Positions 42,710-51,174 of a stretch of DNA of 64,000 bases are shown here, piece after piece. The position numbers and the translations under genes are program-made. The stretch spans positions 46,284 to 110,283 of the forward strand of contig JAOAPE010000009.1 in assembly GCA_025462725.1 (NCBI GenBank), in the 5' to 3' direction. The stretch is from Terriglobales bacterium. Its GTDB lineage: Bacteria > Acidobacteriota > Terriglobia > Terriglobales > Acidobacteriaceae. Positions within the stretch are counted from its first letter, which is position 1. Each line of letters begins with the position of its first letter. The notes beneath the pieces are model-generated. The model saw only the letters and a list, made by a program, of their open reading frames with translations, ran no database searches and was not told the DNA's origin.

Positions 42710-43365
42710 AATGCTTTGAAGCCGAATCTTTTTTCTCCCTGTATCTGGATGGGGCCCTGAATGGCAGCCAGATGCGCACGGTTTCCGAACACATGAAAAC
42801 TTGCGCGCATTGCAGTGGACAATATCAATCGTTGAGTCGTACGCAGTCCTTGGTCGCCGGACTCGGACGCAGGCCCGCGCCGCCCGATCTGGCGCTACGC
42901 CTGAAAGTGGCCATCTCGCAAGAGCGTTCCACCTCTTGGACGCGCCGCATGCAAGGCCTCGGCGTCCGCATGGAAAATGCGATGAACGCATTCATGCTTC
43001 CAGCTAGTGCCGGACTTGTCACAGCGGTGGTCATGTTTGGTCTGCTGATCGGATTCTTCGCCGGGCCAACTCGTTTGCCGGCAAATCGTGACGTTCCCAC
43101 ATCTCTCTACATGCCACCGCGTCTTACCGCCGCCCCATTTGTTGGCGGAGTAAGCGGCAGTTCGCCAGTGGTTATCGAGGCTTACGTCGATTCCTCCGGC
43201 AGGCTCCAGGACTATCGCATCATCTCCGGTGAAGACACGGCAGAGGTTCGCAAGCAACTCGATCGCTCGCTGATCTTCACGGTATTTGAGCCGGCGATGT
43301 CATTTGGACAACCCGCCTCGGGCAAGGTCGTCATTTCATTTTCTAACGTGGATGTAAAGGGCTAG
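42706..43365 (+). CDS. Membrane anti-sigma factor with zinc-binding (ZAS) domain
   Basis: 219 residues. The N-terminal ZAS motif is H-x3-C-x2-C in SEHMKTCAHCSGQYQSL, preceded by Cys3 and the SLYLDGAL helix, so all metal ligands of a zf-HC2 anti-sigma are present. One transmembrane helix at about 100-122 (ASAGLVTAVVMFGLLIGFFA). The periplasmic domain has a TonB-C-like strand pattern (VVIEAYVDSSGRLQDYRIIS, then GKVVISFSNVDVKG). It should hold the upstream sigma factor at the membrane until an envelope signal. Start overlaps the sigma stop (ATGA). Confidence 0.9.
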   Translation: MKCFEAESFFSLYLDGALNGSQMRTVSEHMKTCAHCSGQYQSLSRTQSLVAGLGRRPAPPDLALRLKVAISQERSTSWTRRMQGLGVRMENAMNAFMLPASAGLVTAVVMFGLLIGFFAGPTRLPANRDVPTSLYMPPRLTAAPFVGGVSGSSPVVIEAYVDSSGRLQDYRIISGEDTAEVRKQLDRSLIFTVFEPAMSFGQPASGKVVISFSNVDVKG

Positions 43366-43380
43366 CCCGGCGATCAAATC

Positions 43381-44268
43381 TTAGAGACCGTAATCTTTGA
43401 TCGGGACATCTCCCTTTGCCAGCCGGTTTTCGCTCACGCCAACATACATCGCCGAGAGAAGGGTGCAGGAATCAACGCTGTGGTCGTAAACGAACGGACA
43501 TAGAAATCCGTTGAACAGTCGGAACAATCGGTAAGGCTTGTCTTTGAAGAACGCTTCCACTTCCCACAAGTAACGCTTGCTTCCCGTCCATCCGCTGGCA
43601 AACTCGAATGTGAATATGTCCACTGCTTGCCAGGCGAGCATCTCCGACGCTCCCTCAAGCACATTCAGATCAAATCCTTCGGCATCTATTTTCAGGAAGT
43701 TGATTGATTCAATATTGTTCGCCTTCACGAAATCATCAATCGTGTCGATCTGCACCTCGTATGCAGTAGCCGTGCCTGGATTCGTTTCTTGGCGTACGCC
43801 CAAGCTGTTGCACATGTTTCCGTAATCGTAGAATGTCGATTTTCCTTTTCGGTCCGAGAATCCTGCATTTACAAATCGGACCCTTGAATCTCCCACAAAG
43901 CTTCGTTCATAACTCTGTCTTCCGAAATTCGATGGATCGAAACCTATGACTGTCGCGCTCGGCCGTATTTTGAGTATCTCGGCAGTCGACTGGCCCTCAT
44001 AAAAGCCGACATCAAACACCAATGGATTTTCATCCATCAAAGTCAGCAGCCATTTCTCCCCGTTCGAATTGCCCATCAAGGAATAGTTGCGGACGACCAC
44101 ATTGAAAAGCACTTGATACCGTATCGCGCGCCGGGCCAGGCTCGCGCCAATAGGGTTCCAAAACATTTTTTGCAGAAGACGATGTCGGGTTTGTTGGGTA
44201 AAGAGCATCTTGGCTGGACGAAAGCGAAAAATTGAGAGTGGTGGCGCAGCTAAAATACCACAAAGCAT
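43381..44268 (-). CDS. FkbM-family SAM-dependent methyltransferase
   Basis: 295 residues as given; an ATG at 44206-44208 (MLFTQQTRHRLLQKMFWNPI) is an equally possible start, as neither has a good ribosome site. SAM motif I is PLVFDVGFYEGQSTAEI and motif II VIGFDPSNFG. The FkbM hallmark FLKIDAEGFDLNVLEGASEM is clear, followed by FTFEFASGW. FkbM enzymes O-methylate sugars or related hydroxyls, often in glycan loci. Convergent with the anti-sigma gene. Another FkbM gene lies at 62916 but the two are not close copies. Confidence 0.88.
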   Translation of the reverse strand: MLCGILAAPPLSIFRFRPAKMLFTQQTRHRLLQKMFWNPIGASLARRAIRYQVLFNVVVRNYSLMGNSNGEKWLLTLMDENPLVFDVGFYEGQSTAEILKIRPSATVIGFDPSNFGRQSYERSFVGDSRVRFVNAGFSDRKGKSTFYDYGNMCNSLGVRQETNPGTATAYEVQIDTIDDFVKANNIESINFLKIDAEGFDLNVLEGASEMLAWQAVDIFTFEFASGWTGSKRYLWEVEAFFKDKPYRLFRLFNGFLCPFVYDHSVDSCTLLSAMYVGVSENRLAKGDVPIKDYGL

Positions 44269-44424
44269 CTTGCGATCAACTGCACATCATTTTCATCCAC
44301 CCGTAAACCGCTAGCGACGAAACTTTCCCGTTGAAAAAAAGGCATTAGAAGCACAGCTTTGGCAACTTTGGAATCGAGGATGAACTCCTATTCTGTATAC
44401 ATCCAAAATCCTTGGGGAGATTCC

Positions 44425-45897
44425 ATGCATCGCTTACTAGCTCTTGCCGCAGTTGCGTTCTTCAGCTTGCCAGTCCTGTCACAATCTGTCAGCTTCAACC
44501 CGATCTCATTGCCAAAAGGCGGCCAGGTGATCGGCGACTTCAACGGCGACGGACGCGAAGACATACTCAGCTATTACTCGTCCGGACATTTCCAACTACA
44601 GATTTCAAACGCTGACGGAAACTATTTCTCCGAGCCGCCTGTCGCCGTGCCGAATGGAGGTAATGTATCCGGATTCGCAGTGGGCGACTTCAATCGTGAC
44701 GGGAATCTTGACCTTGCCGTCCTATCAAGCGCACAGAACTCGAATTTGTTCTATATCTATTTGGGAAATGGGGACGGCACCCTAAGGGCTCCAGTGGCGC
44801 ATGCGCTCTCATTCGCACCTTATTCCGCGATCGCGGCAGCGGATGTGAACCACGACGGCAAGATGGACCTGGTATTCATGAATAGTCCGTCCAACTCCGC
44901 AGCGACATTTGTTACCGAACTCGGGAATGGGAGCGGCGGATTCACCGCAGGCCCGGTCAGCAACTCGACCTACTACAACTTGTACAACCTCTACACGGGC
45001 GATTTTGACGGAGATGGAAAAGCTGACTTGTTCAGCGGGACCTGTGGCCCCGGCGGATGCAATCTGATCGTGTTTTATGGTGACGGCGCTGGACGCTTTG
45101 GTTCTCCCACCAGTGCGAGCGCGAACCAGTCTGATTGGACCGTTGCGGACGTCGATCGCGATGGCAAGTCGGACATCCTCACTAGCACCATGGGATACAT
45201 CAACAGCAAAGACCAGCCGTACCTTTCAGTATGGTATGGGGCCTCAAACCGTACGCTCGTAGCAAAACAGATTCCGACCACCCAATGCACCTTCGGGCAG
45301 CCTGCAGTTGGCGATTTCAATGGTGACCACATTCCGGACATAATCTTCCCTGAACACAATTGCACGACCTCTCAGACCTCCAGCGCAGAGATCGCGTTCC
45401 TCGCCGGCAAAGGCTCACGGACTTTCGGTTCAGAGCAGACGTTGTTCAATTCAACTTACGCACAGCAACCGGGAGGAGCGACTGCCGTGATGCGCGGCAA
45501 TCACGACACGAAACCTGACTATCTCTTCAGCCAAACCGCAAGCACCAGCGGAGGCGGGCAGGCTTACTACTTGCTGATGAACCAAACCAGCGGCAAGTTC
45601 GCGGCATGCACTGCTCCAAATCATCCCACCGGATTCCACGTTTGCTCGCCCGCGAGCGGCAGTACCGTTTATTCACCGGTAAAATTCTCGATTGGAGCGT
45701 CGGGACAGGTCCCAATGCGTAAGGTCGAGGTGTGGGTCGATGGCGTGAAGAAGTATGAGAGTCTGTACGGCTTCTCGCATTACGCATTTCTTGATGCCAG
45801 CATTCCGCTATCGAGCGGAACTCACGCCATCGCGGTCTTCGCCGCCGGTTGGGACAACTCGTTGCAGTTAAAGCAGTACAGCATCACCGTCCATTAA
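44425..45897 (+). CDS. Secreted FG-GAP/VCBS repeat protein with Ig-like C-terminus
   Basis: 490 residues from ATG 44425 with GGGGAGA upstream. Signal peptide MHRLLALAAVAFFSLPVLSQ. At least six FG-GAP units carry Ca2+-binding Asp-rich loops (IGDFNGDGREDILSYY, VGDFNRDGNLDLAVL, AADVNHDGKMDLVF, TGDFDGDGKADLF, VADVDRDGKSDIL, VGDFNGDHIPDII), forming an integrin-like beta-propeller. The C-terminal about 90 residues (SPASGSTVYSPVKFSIGASG, KVEVWVDGVKKYESL) form an Ig-like module. Likely a surface or matrix adhesion/binding protein. Confidence 0.92.
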   Translation: MHRLLALAAVAFFSLPVLSQSVSFNPISLPKGGQVIGDFNGDGREDILSYYSSGHFQLQISNADGNYFSEPPVAVPNGGNVSGFAVGDFNRDGNLDLAVLSSAQNSNLFYIYLGNGDGTLRAPVAHALSFAPYSAIAAADVNHDGKMDLVFMNSPSNSAATFVTELGNGSGGFTAGPVSNSTYYNLYNLYTGDFDGDGKADLFSGTCGPGGCNLIVFYGDGAGRFGSPTSASANQSDWTVADVDRDGKSDILTSTMGYINSKDQPYLSVWYGASNRTLVAKQIPTTQCTFGQPAVGDFNGDHIPDIIFPEHNCTTSQTSSAEIAFLAGKGSRTFGSEQTLFNSTYAQQPGGATAVMRGNHDTKPDYLFSQTASTSGGGQAYYLLMNQTSGKFAACTAPNHPTGFHVCSPASGSTVYSPVKFSIGASGQVPMRKVEVWVDGVKKYESLYGFSHYAFLDASIPLSSGTHAIAVFAAGWDNSLQLKQYSITVH

Positions 45898-45925
45898 AGG
45901 TTAATGGAAAGACTGAACGTCAGTC

Positions 45926-45953
45926 GGTTTGGCGGCCACCGCGCCGCCAAACC
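45926..45953. repeat. Strong stem-loop between convergent and co-directional genes
   Basis: GGTTTGGCGG (45926-45935) pairs perfectly with CCGCCAAACC (45944-45953), loop CCACCGCG. AAAAACCCC follows, so it lacks a plus-strand T tract. It may still end the FG-GAP transcript. Confidence 0.5.
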
Positions 45954-46086
45954 AAAAACCCCGCGAACTAGAACGTCCTAGCTCCTTAGCCTTGCCCTGA
46001 TTGACCCCCGTGAAACCCTCCCGTAAACTTAGGGTTTCCACTTGAAAAGCCTGTAGGAGGCTCCTCTGGGTTCCCGTTCTCTGCAT

Positions 46087-47673
46087 TTGCCGCATAGATT
46101 CCTCTTCCTTGTCTCGCTCGTGGTTTTTTGGGCAGCATCCATCTCTATTGCAGTAGCCCAAAGTGCGCCTCCGGCTAACCAAAAAACTGCCGCTCCCGCC
46201 CAAGAGGAAGCCCGACCGCAGGAGGTCACTGGCAAGATACAGTTGACCAGCAATGAGGCGCTGTTCTCCGCTTTAGCTGCCATTAACGCTTGCGGATACG
46301 ACCAGGAACTTGCCAACTCCGACCCACTCCGCCCACGGATTCGCACCGAAATATTCGCCGCAGTGGCCGCATCTGCGGAAGCCGCTGCCGCTCGCGATCA
46401 GATTTGCCGTTACTACTCAGACAAACAACAGGCCGATTCCACGCTTGATCTCGCGCAATACATTTCCCTCGCCGTCTTTCTGAAGGAACCGCCGGAATTC
46501 GCGCTCAGCGTTCGCGAGTCTGACCTTCCGCCTGACGCCTCCAACATTCTCGGATTCGTTAATGGCCTGAAGGTCTTTTACGAAACTGCCAAGCTCCACG
46601 ACATTTGGCTGAAACATCAACGGGATTACCAGACGCAGATAGCGAGTCTGCACGAACCCATCTCACAGATGATGCTCCGCACGGACTATTACCTGAAGCT
46701 GCCGCAAAGCAGCTATCTGGGTAGGAAGTTTGTTGTCTACGTGGATCCGCTTGGCGCACCCGGTCAGGTGAACGCGAGAAATTACGGCACTGATTATTTT
46801 CTAGTGGTCTCTCCCAACAACAGCGGCGCGATCCGCATGGACCAGGTTCGCCATACATACCTGCACTACATTCTCGACACCTTCACCTTGAAGCGCGCGA
46901 ATGCTGTGAAGCGCCTTGATCCTCTACTTCAGCTGGTAAAAACCGCTCCTATGGACGACAGCTACAAGACTGACACTTCCTTGCTGATCACGGAATCGCT
47001 CATCAAGGCCGTAGAGGCGCGCACCTATCCGGCGAGGCCCGGCACTGACGCGAAGCAGTTGGAAGCCCTTCGCAGTACCGCTGCTGACGATGCCATGAAG
47101 CATGGATATGTCCTCACTCGTTATTTCTACGACGCTCTTCTCGAATTCGAACAGTCGCCCACGGGTCTCCGCGACGCATTCGGCGACATGCTGTACGGAA
47201 TCAATCTGGACACTGAAAAGAAGCGTATTGCGGGCATTACTTTCACTTCCAAAGCTGCGCCAGAGCTGCTCAGCGCATCCAATGACACCAGACCCCAGAT
47301 GCTCGATCTCGCTGAATCAAAACTGAGGAGCGGTGACCCCATTGCGGCCCACCGTATCGCTCAAGAAGTGCTTGATCACCACACCGAGGACCCCGCTCGC
47401 GCAATGTTCATCCTTGCCCGTGCCGCCATTTTGAGCCGCGATATCGACGGTGCCCAATCTTTGTTCGAACGTACCTTGGAGATTGCCAAGGAACCTCGCA
47501 CCGTGGCTTGGTCGCACATCTACATCGGCCGTATTCTCGACTTGAAATGCAGTCGCGACTCTGCGCTCTCACACTATCGCGCTGCATTGAATTCCGGCGA
47601 CCCTGCGCAAGACGTCAAATCAGCTGCGGACAAGGGCATCAGCGAACTGCCCCCCGGATGTGAAAAGAATTAG
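46087..47673 (+). CDS. Secreted helical/TPR-like protein, function unknown
   Basis: 528 residues from TTG 46087, which has no ribosome site at the right distance. The only good one, TAGGAGG (46054-46060), is five bases before an in-frame CTG at 46066 (LGSRSLHLPHRFLF), so CUG may be the real start. Signal peptide PHRFLFLVSLVVFWAASISI then AVAQ. The body is helical. The N-terminal half resembles no family I know; the last 130 residues read as TPR (LAESKLRSGDPIAAHRIAQE, ARAAILSRDIDGAQSLFERT, AWSHIYIGRILDLKCSRDSA). Followed by another TPR gene. Confidence 0.8.
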   Translation: MPHRFLFLVSLVVFWAASISIAVAQSAPPANQKTAAPAQEEARPQEVTGKIQLTSNEALFSALAAINACGYDQELANSDPLRPRIRTEIFAAVAASAEAAAARDQICRYYSDKQQADSTLDLAQYISLAVFLKEPPEFALSVRESDLPPDASNILGFVNGLKVFYETAKLHDIWLKHQRDYQTQIASLHEPISQMMLRTDYYLKLPQSSYLGRKFVVYVDPLGAPGQVNARNYGTDYFLVVSPNNSGAIRMDQVRHTYLHYILDTFTLKRANAVKRLDPLLQLVKTAPMDDSYKTDTSLLITESLIKAVEARTYPARPGTDAKQLEALRSTAADDAMKHGYVLTRYFYDALLEFEQSPTGLRDAFGDMLYGINLDTEKKRIAGITFTSKAAPELLSASNDTRPQMLDLAESKLRSGDPIAAHRIAQEVLDHHTEDPARAMFILARAAILSRDIDGAQSLFERTLEIAKEPRTVAWSHIYIGRILDLKCSRDSALSHYRAALNSGDPAQDVKSAADKGISELPPGCEKN

Positions 47674-47720
47674 CAAGAAGGACTCAACAGATGTCGAACA
47701 ATTTCTGGAGGAATCGATCG

Positions 47721-48671
47721 ATGAAGCGGTTCATAAAAATATTAAGCTGCGGGATATTCTCAGCCTCTGCCTTAGCGATGGCGCAAACACAACCCGCTTC
47801 GGGCACTAAGCCCGCCGACACATCCAAGCCCCAGCAAACGCAACCCGCGCCTGGTGGAATTCAGCCGATGCAAGACATTCCCGGCAACGCGCCTGCCGCT
47901 CCGGCACACAAGTCTCCTCCGCAGGCCAAGACGCAAGAGGAATACGCCGCCTACAACGCCGTCTCCGCGCAGCAAGATTTAGCCCAAGCAGAAACTGCTG
48001 CAGACGAATTCGCTAAAAAATATCCGCAGAGTGAGTTGCGCGGCCTTCTTTATGGCCAGCTCATGCAGAAGTATTACAGCCAGAACAACGCTGCCAAGAC
48101 TATCGACCTGGGACGTAAAGCGCTCGCCCTCGATGCTGAGAACCCTTTCACCGCCGCCATGGTCGCTACCGCGCTTGCCGAGACCACGCGTGAGACGGAT
48201 CTTGATCGCGACGAGAAGTACGTCGAAGCCCTGAAGTATGCGCAGTCTGCCGTTAAGAACATTGACAACCTCCTGTATCCGCCCACACTCACTCCACAGC
48301 AGGTGACTGACACCAAGAATGACATTCTCGGTCTGGCGCATTCCTCTATGGGCTTCATCGAGATGTCCCGAAAGAATTACGCCAGCAGCGAGCAGCATTT
48401 TAAGGCCGCTCTTGCTACTAATCCCACCGATCCCGACGCTACCAACTATCTCCGCTTGGCTGTGGTGCAGGACAACTTGCAAAAATATCCCGAAGCCATT
48501 GTCAGCGCGAACAAGTCTATTGAATTAGCACAGGCGCAAAACAACGCCTCTGTCTTGAACATGGCGAAGAGTGAGAAAGACCGGCTAAGTAAGCTTTCCG
48601 GTACGGCGAAGCCAGCGGCTCCGGCAACTCCGGCAGTGCCACCGGCGCAGTCAACTCCGCCGAAAAAATAA
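47721..48671 (+). CDS. Secreted TPR-repeat protein
   Basis: 316 residues from ATG 47721, backed by TGGAGGA eight bases before it; the ATG at 47691 lacks a site. Signal peptide MKRFIKILSCGIFSASALAM then AQTQ. A Pro/Gln-rich linker (GIQPMQDIPGNAPAAPAHKS) leads to TPR-like helices (NAVSAQQDLAQAETAADEFA, AKTIDLGRKALALDAENPFT, NYASSEQHFKAALATNPTDP) and a Pro/Ala-rich tail. Probably co-transcribed with the preceding gene. Envelope scaffold; partner unknown. Confidence 0.83.
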   Translation: MKRFIKILSCGIFSASALAMAQTQPASGTKPADTSKPQQTQPAPGGIQPMQDIPGNAPAAPAHKSPPQAKTQEEYAAYNAVSAQQDLAQAETAADEFAKKYPQSELRGLLYGQLMQKYYSQNNAAKTIDLGRKALALDAENPFTAAMVATALAETTRETDLDRDEKYVEALKYAQSAVKNIDNLLYPPTLTPQQVTDTKNDILGLAHSSMGFIEMSRKNYASSEQHFKAALATNPTDPDATNYLRLAVVQDNLQKYPEAIVSANKSIELAQAQNNASVLNMAKSEKDRLSKLSGTAKPAAPATPAVPPAQSTPPKK

Positions 48672-48675
48672 ATGG

Positions 48676-48714
48676 GATCGAACAGGCGCAGCCGAGTTTT
48701 TCGCCTGTTCGATC
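48676..48714 (+). promoter_or_regulatory. Perfect 13-bp hairpin in the rnc leader
   Basis: GATCGAACAGGCG (48676-48688) pairs perfectly with CGCCTGTTCGATC (48702-48714); 13-base loop. It lies between the TPR gene stop and the rnc start codon, 21 bases upstream of the latter. In other bacteria RNase III cuts a leader hairpin of its own mRNA, so this may be the autoregulatory target. It lacks a T tract, which argues against a simple terminator. Confidence 0.5.
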
Positions 48715-48735
48715 AAGTTGGGCAAACCAGCCCTT

Positions 48736-49533
48736 ATGAAAAAAGCTGTACTAAAAAAGCATCTTCCCTCTGAGCTCAGTGCGCTTGAGCCTGCGCTGGG
48801 CTACAAGTTCTCACGACCCGAACTCTTCGAACAGGCTCTCACGCATAGTTCTCACGCGAATGAACTTGAATCGGCGGATGGCGGAACCGAGCGGCGCTTA
48901 GACAATGAGCAACTCGAATTCCTAGGCGACTCAATTCTCGGCTTTGTCACTAGCCGCGCCCTCTTTGACGCCTTCCCCAATTACAGCGAAGGACAGCTAT
49001 CCAAGGCGCGTGCACACCTAGTCAGTGCGAAGCATCTCGTCAAAGTCGCTAAGGCGATAGCGCTGGGTGAATTCCTTCGTCTCGGCCGCGGAGAAGAACG
49101 TAGTGGCGGCCGCAGCAAGTCAGCGTTGCTGGTCGATGCGCTGGAAGCCGTGATCTCTGCCATCTATCTCGACGGCGGCCTTGAGCCTGCTCGCCGCTTC
49201 ATTCTCAAACACATCGTCAACCCGGAGATGGCGTTCCTTAGGAACGATCCCGGGATGGAACAATCCGATCAGAAATCCGCGCTCCAGGAATTTTTGCAAG
49301 CAACCGGAAGCCCTCATCCTGCGTATCACCTGGTGCAAGAGGAAGGGCCTGACCACAAGAAGACATTCACCGTTGAGCTTCGCGTGAACGGCAATGCCCT
49401 CGGGGATAGCGGCAAGATGTTCGTAAGCCGCGCACAGGGTTCCACCAAGAAAAAGGCAGAACAAAAAGCAGCGCAAGAGGCGCTGGAGTTTTTGAAGCAA
49501 CAATCAGAAAAGAAATTGGGCCCAGCCCTTTAA
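48736..49533 (+). CDS. rnc: Ribonuclease III
   Basis: 265 residues from ATG 48736; no strong ribosome site. The signature NEQLEFLGDSILG (57-69) holds the metal ligands Glu61 and Asp65, and the second acidic cluster is in VDALEAVISAIYLDGG. The dsRNA-binding domain occupies the C-terminal 75 residues (KSALQEFLQATGSPHPAYHL, STKKKAEQKAAQEALEFLKQ). It cleaves double-stranded RNA in rRNA and mRNA processing. It starts the operon rnc-lepB-lepB-asmA-like; the rnc/lepB neighbourhood is widely conserved. Confidence 0.96.
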   Translation: MKKAVLKKHLPSELSALEPALGYKFSRPELFEQALTHSSHANELESADGGTERRLDNEQLEFLGDSILGFVTSRALFDAFPNYSEGQLSKARAHLVSAKHLVKVAKAIALGEFLRLGRGEERSGGRSKSALLVDALEAVISAIYLDGGLEPARRFILKHIVNPEMAFLRNDPGMEQSDQKSALQEFLQATGSPHPAYHLVQEEGPDHKKTFTVELRVNGNALGDSGKMFVSRAQGSTKKKAEQKAAQEALEFLKQQSEKKLGPAL

Positions 49534-49534
49534 A

Positions 49535-50341
49535 ATGGCAACGCCAGTGATTGAAAATTCGGTTCCCGATTCCGGGCCCACTCCGCAACCGCCACCCTCT
49601 ACCACGCCGCGCTCGATCGCTGTCGAGTGGCTGGATCCGCTGCAGTCATTCGCTTCTACTGTGGTCATTGCGATTTTTGTTATCACGTTCCTGGTGCAGG
49701 CTTTCCAGATACCTTCAGAATCCATGGAGAACACTTTGCTCATCGGCGACTATCTTCTCGTCGACAAATTCTCCTTCAGCCCCGGCGGCCTTTGGGAGAA
49801 GGCGCTCCCATATCAAAGGATCAAGCATGGTGACGTGATCGTATTCAAATGGCCTGTTCATCCTGAACAGCATTTTGTAAAGCGCGTTATCGGTGTCCCC
49901 GGAGATCGCATTCGATTGGTGAACGGAAAAGTTTTCATTAATGGAAATCCCATGAACGAAAGCTATGCCGTCCACAAATTGATGAACCATGACCCCTTTC
50001 GGGACGACTTCCCTTCTCGCCGCAGCACCAGTCCGAATGTGACCTCATCTTGGTGGGCAGAGATTCCTACTCTGGTTCGCCAAAAAGACCTCATGGTTCC
50101 AGAGGACCAGTATTTTGTCCTCGGCGACAACCGGGATGAGAGTCTCGACAGCCGCTATTGGGGCTTCGTTCCCCGCGAGAACATCGTCGGCAAGCCTCTG
50201 CTGATCTACTTCTCCATGCGCCAGAATGACGATGACCCGCTCACCGTCTCTGCGGATGCTAAAATTGAGCACTTCGCATATCGCGTATGGCATCTGCCTG
50301 CGATGGCGCGTTGGGACAGAATGCTTCACGTTGTAAAGTAG
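49535..50341 (+). CDS. lepB: Signal peptidase I (first copy)
   Basis: 268 residues, ATG one base after the rnc stop. One N-terminal membrane helix (VVIAIFVITFLVQAFQIP). Box B SESM with nucleophile Ser63, box D KRVIGVPGD with general-base Lys116, and box E VLGDNRDESLDSRYWGFV. It removes signal peptides from exported proteins at the periplasmic face, fitting the many secreted proteins nearby. A Pro-rich cytoplasmic start (PTPQPPPSTTPR) precedes the helix. The second copy follows after about 40 bases. Confidence 0.96.
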   Translation: MATPVIENSVPDSGPTPQPPPSTTPRSIAVEWLDPLQSFASTVVIAIFVITFLVQAFQIPSESMENTLLIGDYLLVDKFSFSPGGLWEKALPYQRIKHGDVIVFKWPVHPEQHFVKRVIGVPGDRIRLVNGKVFINGNPMNESYAVHKLMNHDPFRDDFPSRRSTSPNVTSSWWAEIPTLVRQKDLMVPEDQYFVLGDNRDESLDSRYWGFVPRENIVGKPLLIYFSMRQNDDDPLTVSADAKIEHFAYRVWHLPAMARWDRMLHVVK

Positions 50342-50382
50342 AGTTCTGGGCCCGCATATACCAGCAACACACAGGCAAACAC

Positions 50383-51174
50383 TTGGCTAAAGTCAAAGAG
50401 GTTGAGGAGAAGGTCGGCAAATCGCCCGAGCAGACTCCGCCGCCGGAGAAGGAAACTCCGATGGAGTTCATCGCTTCCATGGCTGTTGTGCTCGTGACCG
50501 GATTGTTTATCGTTACGTTCATCATGCAGGCGTTTGAGATCCCTTCCAGTTCCATGATGAACACCTTGTTGATCGGCGACCACGTTTTTGTCGACCGCAT
50601 CACCGCCGCTCCAAAGACAAATTGGATCGCGCCGATTGTTCCTTACAGTGACATCAAGCGCGGCGACATCATCGTCTTCCTCTCCCCGATCACTCCCGGA
50701 CTTCACGTCGTTAAGCGCATCATCGGCGTGCCCGGTGACCGCATCCATCTCACCAATGCTGCCGTCTTTCGCAATGGAGAGAAATTGGATGAGCCTTACG
50801 TCATCCACTCTGTCGGGTCCTATTCTCCGTATCGCGATGATTTTCCTGCAGTTCCTCCGGAAACTGGCATGATAGCCAAAGAGTGGCAGATGACTCTGCC
50901 TTTCTACGTCAAGAGCGGCGACATCGTCGTTCCGCCAGACAGCTACTTTGCGATGGGTGACAATCGCGACGTCAGTTATGACAGCCGCTTCTGGGGCTTC
51001 ATTCCAAAAGAGAATGTCATCGGACGTCCCATGTTCGTTTACTGGTCATTCATCACCGATGAGGGGCAATACACTAAGACCTCGCCCGCTGAACGCGTGG
51101 GCTGGCTGGCACACGTGGCACTGCACTTCTTTGACGAGACTCGCTGGCGGCGCACTCTCAGGCTAGTCCACTGA
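50383..51174 (+). CDS. lepB: Signal peptidase I (second copy)
   Basis: 263 residues if TTG 50383 (MAKVKEVEEKVGKSPEQTPP) is used; the open frame extends into the first lepB but that part overlaps its coding sequence. Membrane helix at about 30-52, SSSM with Ser57, KRIIGVPGD with Lys111, and MGDNRDVSYDSRFWGFI. All catalytic residues are intact, so both copies should be active. A charged N-terminal region replaces the Pro-rich start of copy one. A tandem duplication that has diverged substantially, perhaps for different substrates. Its stop overlaps the next start by one base (TGATG). Confidence 0.93.
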   Translation: MAKVKEVEEKVGKSPEQTPPPEKETPMEFIASMAVVLVTGLFIVTFIMQAFEIPSSSMMNTLLIGDHVFVDRITAAPKTNWIAPIVPYSDIKRGDIIVFLSPITPGLHVVKRIIGVPGDRIHLTNAAVFRNGEKLDEPYVIHSVGSYSPYRDDFPAVPPETGMIAKEWQMTLPFYVKSGDIVVPPDSYFAMGDNRDVSYDSRFWGFIPKENVIGRPMFVYWSFITDEGQYTKTSPAERVGWLAHVALHFFDETRWRRTLRLVH

